From Pelobacter sp. UBA6093 (lineage in GTDB: Bacteria > Desulfobacterota > Desulfuromonadia > Desulfuromonadales > Syntrophotaleaceae), in NCBI GenBank assembly GCA_002435955.1, contig DIWZ01000005.1, positions 1 to 64,000 on the forward strand: a stretch of DNA of 64,000 bases, read 5' to 3'. The notes under the pieces are model-generated. The model did no database searches. It was not told the DNA's origin and was given only the letters and a program-made list of their open reading frames with translations. Position 1 is the first letter of the stretch; every line of letters starts with the position of its first letter. Made by a program: the position numbers and the translations under genes. Shown in pieces: positions 59,719 through 64,000 of the stretch.

Positions 59719-60669
59719 ATGACCACCCAGACATCGATTTGTGGCATTCACCACGTCACTGCGATTACCGCCGATGCCCAGAAGAACCTCGATTTTTACT
59801 GCGGGGTGCTCGGTCTGCGGCTGGTGAAGAAGACGGTGAATTTCGACGACCCGGGGAGTTACCACTTGTACTACGGTGATGAGCTGGGCCGACCGGGTAC
59901 GATATTGACATTTTTCGCCTGGCAGGGTGCCGGCCCCGGCCGCACCGGGCCGCCGCAGGTCACTGCCACCGCTTTTGCGGCGCCTGCGGCAGGGCTGGCA
60001 TTCTGGACCGACCGGTTGAAGGAACGAGGGGTTGCGCCCCCTACCCTCGTCACCCGCTTTGGCGAACAGGTGCTGACCTTTACCGATGGAGACGGCTTGC
60101 GGCTGGAGATCGTGTTCTCGGCGCAGCCTGGCGGGCAACCTTGGCTATCCGGTCCGGTGCCGGCGGAATATGCCCTTCGCGGTCTGCATGGCGTGACCAT
60201 GCTGGAGGAAGACTGCGAGGCCACCGGCCGATTTTTGCAGGGGGAGATGGGGTTTCAGGCCGAAGGGATCGAACAGAATCGGCGTCGTTACCGCGCCGGC
60301 GCCGGTGACGCGCTTGGCACGGTGGTGGATCTGTTGTGCGTAGCGAACGCGTCCGGTCCGCGCCTGGGGGCCGGCGTGGTTCACCATCTGGCGTTTCGCG
60401 CCGCCGACGATGGGCAGCAGGCGAGCTTGCGCGAACGTTTCGAAAGCCTTGGTTTCAAGCCTTCGGCCGTGATGGATCGCAACTATTTTCGCTCTATCTA
60501 CCTGCCGGAACCGGGCGGGGTGCTGTTTGAATTCGCCACCGACGCGCCCGGATTTACGGTGGATCAGCCCGCCGAGCAGCTCGGCGCCAGGCTCATGCTG
60601 CCGCCCTGGCTGGAGGACCGGCGTGCGGAGATCGAATCCGCGCTTCCCTCTCTAAAAATTCCCAACTGA
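59719..60669 (+). CDS. VOC-family ring-cleaving dioxygenase/glyoxalase-like protein
   Basis: 316 residues with two VOC modules. First: GIHHVTAITADAQKNLDFYCGVLGLRLVKKTVNFDD. Second: LRGLHGVTMLEEDCEAT and VVHHLAFRAADDGQQ, with Fe2+-type His/Glu ligands (HHVT, HHLAF, LFEFATD). This is the MhqO/PcpA-like subfamily of extradiol-type dioxygenases for hydroquinones, or a glyoxalase relative. R5 repeat ends 13 bases upstream, overlapping the leader. Substrate unproven. Confidence 0.9.
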   Translation: MTTQTSICGIHHVTAITADAQKNLDFYCGVLGLRLVKKTVNFDDPGSYHLYYGDELGRPGTILTFFAWQGAGPGRTGPPQVTATAFAAPAAGLAFWTDRLKERGVAPPTLVTRFGEQVLTFTDGDGLRLEIVFSAQPGGQPWLSGPVPAEYALRGLHGVTMLEEDCEATGRFLQGEMGFQAEGIEQNRRRYRAGAGDALGTVVDLLCVANASGPRLGAGVVHHLAFRAADDGQQASLRERFESLGFKPSAVMDRNYFRSIYLPEPGGVLFEFATDAPGFTVDQPAEQLGARLMLPPWLEDRRAEIESALPSLKIPN

Positions 60670-60699
60670 GAGATGGAACGCCACTGCGGCCGCGCAGGG

Positions 60700-61173
60700 T
60701 TAATGGGCCCGCTCCGGCAACAGCCGTTGGGCCAGTCGGTGCGCTGCCCACAACAGCAGCGGCGCCACGACCAGCCACACCAGCAGCCCGCGCAGGTTGA
60801 CCTGCCAGAACAGTCGCGCGCACAGCAACGGATCGACCGCCAGGGTTTGTTGCAACCGGCTCAGCACCTCCTGCTGCCCGGGTGCCAGCAGGTACTGGCC
60901 AGTAGTGAAAAACGGGAACAACAGCGCGATCTGCAGCGGATACACGGCGTAGTTGGCGACCTGCACCGCCGCCACCGGCAGCCGCAACGCAACGGCCAAC
61001 AGCAGGCACAGCAGGGTCGTGCCCCACACCAGCGGCGCCAGCCCCAGGGTCACCCCCAGCGCCAGGGCCCAAGCCAGGCGACGGCGAGAATGGCCGCCAT
61101 GCAGCAGGCGGGCCAGCACCTCCCGCATGGCGGTGATTTTGCCCCGGGAAGACAACCCCCTATATGCGATCAT
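60700..61173 (-). CDS. DUF2062 membrane protein
   Basis: 157 residues. Three helices: ALALGVTLGLAPLVWGTTLLCLLLAVAL, VANYAVYPLQIALLFPFF and LRGLLVWLVVAPLLLWAAHRL. The N-terminal RRRLAWALALGV and NYAVYPLQ..LLFPF stretches fit DUF2062, often near glycosyltransferase/lipid genes. The ATG at 61173 overlaps the end of the Lgt-like gene by 14 bases; 61128 is an alternative start. Predicted inner-membrane protein of unknown role. Confidence 0.82.
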   Translation of the reverse strand: MIAYRGLSSRGKITAMREVLARLLHGGHSRRRLAWALALGVTLGLAPLVWGTTLLCLLLAVALRLPVAAVQVANYAVYPLQIALLFPFFTTGQYLLAPGQQEVLSRLQQTLAVDPLLCARLFWQVNLRGLLVWLVVAPLLLWAAHRLAQRLLPERAH

Positions 61174-62209
61174 GATGCACGAAAAACGTCATGCTGGCGC
61201 CGGTCACCTGGCTGCGGCCCATGCAGATGAATACCAGCAGCCACAAACCCTGCAGGCTCAGCAGCACCCCCGGATGCCACAAGCTGTCCAGCCCGGCGGC
61301 GATATCGGGCAGCGGTGCCTCGGCGCCGAACCAGGCCGCCATACCGATGGCGTAGGGCAGAATCAGCAGGCTGAGGATCTGATAGACGGAGAGCCGCCCG
61401 CTGCCGCGCCAATCGGCGCGCAGGGTTTCCGACCAGGCCCGCCAGCCCTGGGTCACCAGCGCGGCGACCAGAAACGCCGCGGCGAAGCGCCCCGCCAGGA
61501 ACAGGCCGCTGGCCAGCAGCCCGGTACCGCAGTAGACCAACGCGGTGAGGGCCTGCACCGGCAGCACCGGTTCGCCCTCCAGCCCGTCGGCATAGGCGAT
61601 CTTTTTGGTATCGCCGCAAAATTCGAAATGCCACCGCGAAAACAAGCGCCGCACCCACGGACGGCATTGGGCCAGCGGCTTGCCGTAGCAGCAGCCGAAG
61701 CTGATGCAGGCCAGACGCCCCAGCCCTTCGCCGAAGGCATAGCCTGCCGTCAGCGCCGCCAGAGTGGGCAGGATCGGCAGCGGCGCCCCTGCCCCTGCCG
61801 GCAGCAGCCGGTTGACAGCGGCGATGATCCAGGGCGCCAGCATGAAACCGACGAAGGCCGCCGCGCCGACGGAGAAGGTATGGGCCTTGCCTTCGATCAG
61901 TGCGGCGAGCCCCTTGGCCGCAGCCAGGCACACGATCAGCAGCGTCACCGCCAGCACCAGCACCGCCAGATGCGAAACCCCGATGCCACCGAGCAGGCTG
62001 AGGATCAGCGCCACCGCCGCAAGGCAGGCGGTGGCGGTCAGCAGGCCGTACCAGGTCAGGTTGTGCCCCTGCCAGGCGCCGCTGGCCGCATCGAAACGCG
62101 GCACGGTGGCGGCGAACTGCCAGTGCCGGTTCGGCAAACAACGGAAGCCCCAGCATAAAACCACGCCGGTAACCAGCGCCAGCAGCGAAAGAAAATAGAG
62201 ATTCATCAT
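61160..62209 (-). CDS. Prolipoprotein diacylglyceryl transferase (Lgt)-like membrane protein
   Basis: 349 residues from ATG 62209 (AAGGGATACAACG upstream). Multiple helices (YFLSLLALVTGVVLCWGF; ALTAGYAFGEGLGRLACIS) and GRLACISFGCCYGKPLAQC, the GRxxC...GCCYG signature of Lgt-like proteins. True Lgt has the HGG..G motif and essential Arg residues; these are not evident, so another lipid transfer is possible. Overlaps DUF2062 and sits 19 bases after the psd-like gene in the same operon. Suggests a phospholipid or lipoprotein modification set. Confidence 0.8.
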   Translation of the reverse strand: MMNLYFLSLLALVTGVVLCWGFRCLPNRHWQFAATVPRFDAASGAWQGHNLTWYGLLTATACLAAVALILSLLGGIGVSHLAVLVLAVTLLIVCLAAAKGLAALIEGKAHTFSVGAAAFVGFMLAPWIIAAVNRLLPAGAGAPLPILPTLAALTAGYAFGEGLGRLACISFGCCYGKPLAQCRPWVRRLFSRWHFEFCGDTKKIAYADGLEGEPVLPVQALTALVYCGTGLLASGLFLAGRFAAAFLVAALVTQGWRAWSETLRADWRGSGRLSVYQILSLLILPYAIGMAAWFGAEAPLPDIAAGLDSLWHPGVLLSLQGLWLLVFICMGRSQVTGASMTFFVHHDRI

Positions 62210-62228
62210 CGTTGTATCCCTTCGTGAT

Positions 62229-63245
62229 TCATGCATCCGCCGGCAGCGCGATGCGGGAGCGCACCTGCACATCGGTTTCCACCAGCGAACGACCGAAACC
62301 CTGTGAAAAACGACTCGACACATGGCAGCGCCCCTGATTGCGCAGCAGATCTTCGTCGAACCGTACCCGTCCGGCTTCAAAGATCAGCACGTCGGTGCTG
62401 CTGCCGGGCTTGAACAGACTTTTGGGGCGTCCGCGACCGACGCTCAGACCGGGGCGGACCGGTATCGGATCGGCGTAGCCATGATCGCTGTAGCACTGCA
62501 CCACATCGCCGATCATCAATGCCACCACTTCGATCATGGCCACCAGACCGATGCCGGTGCCACCGGGCACGTCGGTATCGAACACCGTGACCACGCGTCT
62601 ATTTTTGGAATAAGGAGTAACCGCCTGCACCACCGCGTGCGGATTGCAGCTGTGGAAAACGCCGTCCAGTTCGTAAAAATCGATCACCTGACCGCTAACC
62701 GGCGTGTGGTTGTAGTGGTATTTGTCGGGTGTCAGGCGAAAAATGGCGAAATCCCCATCGGCAAAAGCCTTTTGCCATTGGAGCCGATCACAGCCCAACA
62801 GTTCCTCGAATTCGAAGAACTTGCCTTTGAGAAACAGCTGGCAATCCTGCCGAAACGAACCGATCAGCATGCGCGCATCGGCCGGGGACAGGACCGCCCG
62901 CGGCTCGGACGGCACCGGTCGGCAATCCCAGTAACGGATCTTGCGCTCGAACACCTTGCGGGCGGTGTCCAGCTGTTCGAGGGAATCGAGACATTCCCGG
63001 AGATTGACCCCGGCCTCCTGCAGAAAGCGCCGGTTGCCCAACACCCGGCAGCCAAGGGCAAAGTCGTAGTTGAACAGAGCCAGGGCCGCCGAACAGCGGG
63101 AACCGGTAAAGGCGCGAAACAGCATCGGGGCATGTTCCCGCAGAGGATGGTAAAGAAACCGCACCAGGCGGTCGCCGAACAACTGTTCGGTGCGCACGGC
63201 GCCGGTTTCCCGGTCAACGTATTGATGGGGAGCCAGCATCGGCAT
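62229..63245 (-). CDS. psd: Phosphatidylserine decarboxylase-like protein
   Basis: About 338 residues from ATG 63245 (AAGGG upstream; 63239 possible). Domain motifs: NYDFALGCRVLGNR, FLYHPLREHAP, ALSPADARMLIGSFRQ, FEELLGCDR, FRLTPDKYHYNHTPVSGQ, and PGSSTDVLIFE at the C-terminus. The last is the self-cleavage LGST/GSST-type motif whose Ser becomes the pyruvoyl group. Type II-like PSD converts phosphatidylserine to phosphatidylethanolamine at the membrane. Its start overlaps the stop of the upstream gene by about 30 bases. Confidence 0.87.
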   Translation of the reverse strand: MPMLAPHQYVDRETGAVRTEQLFGDRLVRFLYHPLREHAPMLFRAFTGSRCSAALALFNYDFALGCRVLGNRRFLQEAGVNLRECLDSLEQLDTARKVFERKIRYWDCRPVPSEPRAVLSPADARMLIGSFRQDCQLFLKGKFFEFEELLGCDRLQWQKAFADGDFAIFRLTPDKYHYNHTPVSGQVIDFYELDGVFHSCNPHAVVQAVTPYSKNRRVVTVFDTDVPGGTGIGLVAMIEVVALMIGDVVQCYSDHGYADPIPVRPGLSVGRGRPKSLFKPGSSTDVLIFEAGRVRFDEDLLRNQGRCHVSSRFSQGFGRSLVETDVQVRSRIALPADA

Positions 63246-64000
63246 GTTTCCCTTCGGTAGCATGCCGGTCGGCACGCTCGGTGTCATGGTGAACGGACAG
63301 CAGCAGCAAGTGGATAAGGCGACGCAAACCGTCGGCCGGCAAGGTTTCGTCCAGACAGTCGCGCCGCACCGTGCGCAAATAATCGGCGGCCGAGCCAACG
63401 CCCAGCAAGGCGCGCAGGGCCTGGCGCAGATCGGTATCGCGGGTGGCCGCGCATTCGAGCTGGGCCAGATCGGCCTCCAGGTCGCGCAGCCCTTCCTCCA
63501 GTTGGCGCCGCCGAAGAGGACCGCGATAGTAGCTTTCGGCAGCCCGGTTGAAATCCTGCGCCGGCACCGCCATGGGATCGACCGCCCCCAGTTCGGCGAG
63601 AATGCCGCTGGTCAGACGCCCGGCGGCGGAAAACGCTCCGGGCAATTCCAGACGCAGTCGCAGGTCACGCAGTAATTCCCCCAATCCCATGGCCTCCACC
63701 AGTTCGGCACCGTCCCCGGCGATCACCTCCAGCAGCGCGCGCTGGTAGGCTTCCACCGACACGCTCGAATAGCCGGGATAACGGCGACTGGCGCGCAGAC
63801 CGTCGGTTTGCCGCAAGATGCGACGCAACAACCGGTTGCGGGTATTTTTGCGCACGAAAAAGGACGGGATGCCCAAGGCTGCGCCGAAAAACATCTGGCG
63901 TCGCTCGCTTTCGGTGACCGGGTCGTCCGGGATGTCACGGTGATCGTAGCTTCCCTGGGCCAGATATTTATAGGCCAGGGCAACGATCAACGTCTGCAGG
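63214..64000 (-). CDS. Hypothetical protein, partial at right window edge
   Basis: The frame is open to the right edge; at least 258 residues are visible. Helical and charged: YKYLAQGSYDHRDIPDDPVT, SVEAYQRALLEVIAGDGAEL, LLRDLRLRLELPGAFSAAGR, EEGLRDLEADLAQLEC, LRRLIHLLLLSVHHDTERA. No catalytic motif or membrane segment recognised. Its end overlaps the psd start by about 30 bases, so it belongs to the same operon and may act in the same lipid pathway. Unknown family. Confidence 0.6.
   Translation of the reverse strand, partial: LQTLIVALAYKYLAQGSYDHRDIPDDPVTESERRQMFFGAALGIPSFFVRKNTRNRLLRRILRQTDGLRASRRYPGYSSVSVEAYQRALLEVIAGDGAELVEAMGLGELLRDLRLRLELPGAFSAAGRLTSGILAELGAVDPMAVPAQDFNRAAESYYRGPLRRRQLEEGLRDLEADLAQLECAATRDTDLRQALRALLGVGSAADYLRTVRRDCLDETLPADGLRRLIHLLLLSVHHDTERADRHATEGKHADAGSPSIR

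Noticed and set aside
1..64000. tRNA, rRNA and tmRNA genes
   Set aside because: No GTTCGA-type TpsiC arms with matching acceptor stems, and no rRNA-like stretch, were found.

Overview
The window comes from a GC-rich Gram-negative chromosome. The gene set points to the Desulfuromonadota (Desulfuromonas, Pelobacter/Syntrophotalea or Geobacter-like): a polyphosphate cluster, two CoA-disulfide-reductase-like proteins, a selenocysteine-containing SelD, archaeal-type phosphoglycerate mutase, class I aldolase, hopanoid-type HpnA, an ODP-type metallo-beta-lactamase protein, and outer-membrane lipoproteins. This placement is an inference from gene families; no rRNA or tRNA gene is present to settle it.

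Layout. 1-4.8 kb: polyphosphate and triphosphate cluster (PAP, SixA, CYTH, CHAD, Ppx/GppA). 5-11.6 kb: amino-acid or short-chain-acid catabolism (hydrolase, M20 deacylase, CoA-transferase A/B, two class III aminotransferases). 12.3-15.9 kb: an unusual two-gene operon pairing a DUF47/PhoU-tailed protein with a PPDK-like protein that lacks the PEP-binding barrel. 16.7-21.3 kb: SLC13 carrier, tiny lipoprotein, four-domain CoADR-rhodanese-TusA-DsrE fusion. 21.7-28.6 kb: transglutaminase-like protein, CreD, cupin, a TM2/pilin chimera, two metallo-beta-lactamase-fold proteins, a 58-residue Cys protein, a Cache protein. 28.8-32.3 kb: four-gene lipoprotein operon (LPP20, LpoB, COG3014, LPP20). 32.5-37.1 kb: selD (read through UGA), apgM-nadM, hpnA. 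37.9-50.4 kb: repeat-rich stretch with TPR protein, TerC, beta-CASP protein, MFS exporter, aldolase and a second CoADR. 50.6-54 kb: exported protein, orphan SecF, Na/Ca exchanger. 54.2-59.5 kb: metalloprotease pair, then a decayed mobile zone (IS30, RAYT-like and another transposase relic) around an AT-rich two-gene island. 59.7-64 kb: VOC dioxygenase and a membrane-lipid cluster (DUF2062, Lgt-like, phosphatidylserine decarboxylase).

The most distinctive property is the density of short interspersed repeats. At least eight families lie between or at the ends of genes. One is a pair of apparently identical 163-bp MITE-like elements 28 kb apart in opposite orientation. Several repeats supply the stop codon of the gene beside them. 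The best candidates for undescribed biology are the DUF47/half-PPDK operon, the AT-rich two-gene island, the TM2-pilin chimera and the repeat system.
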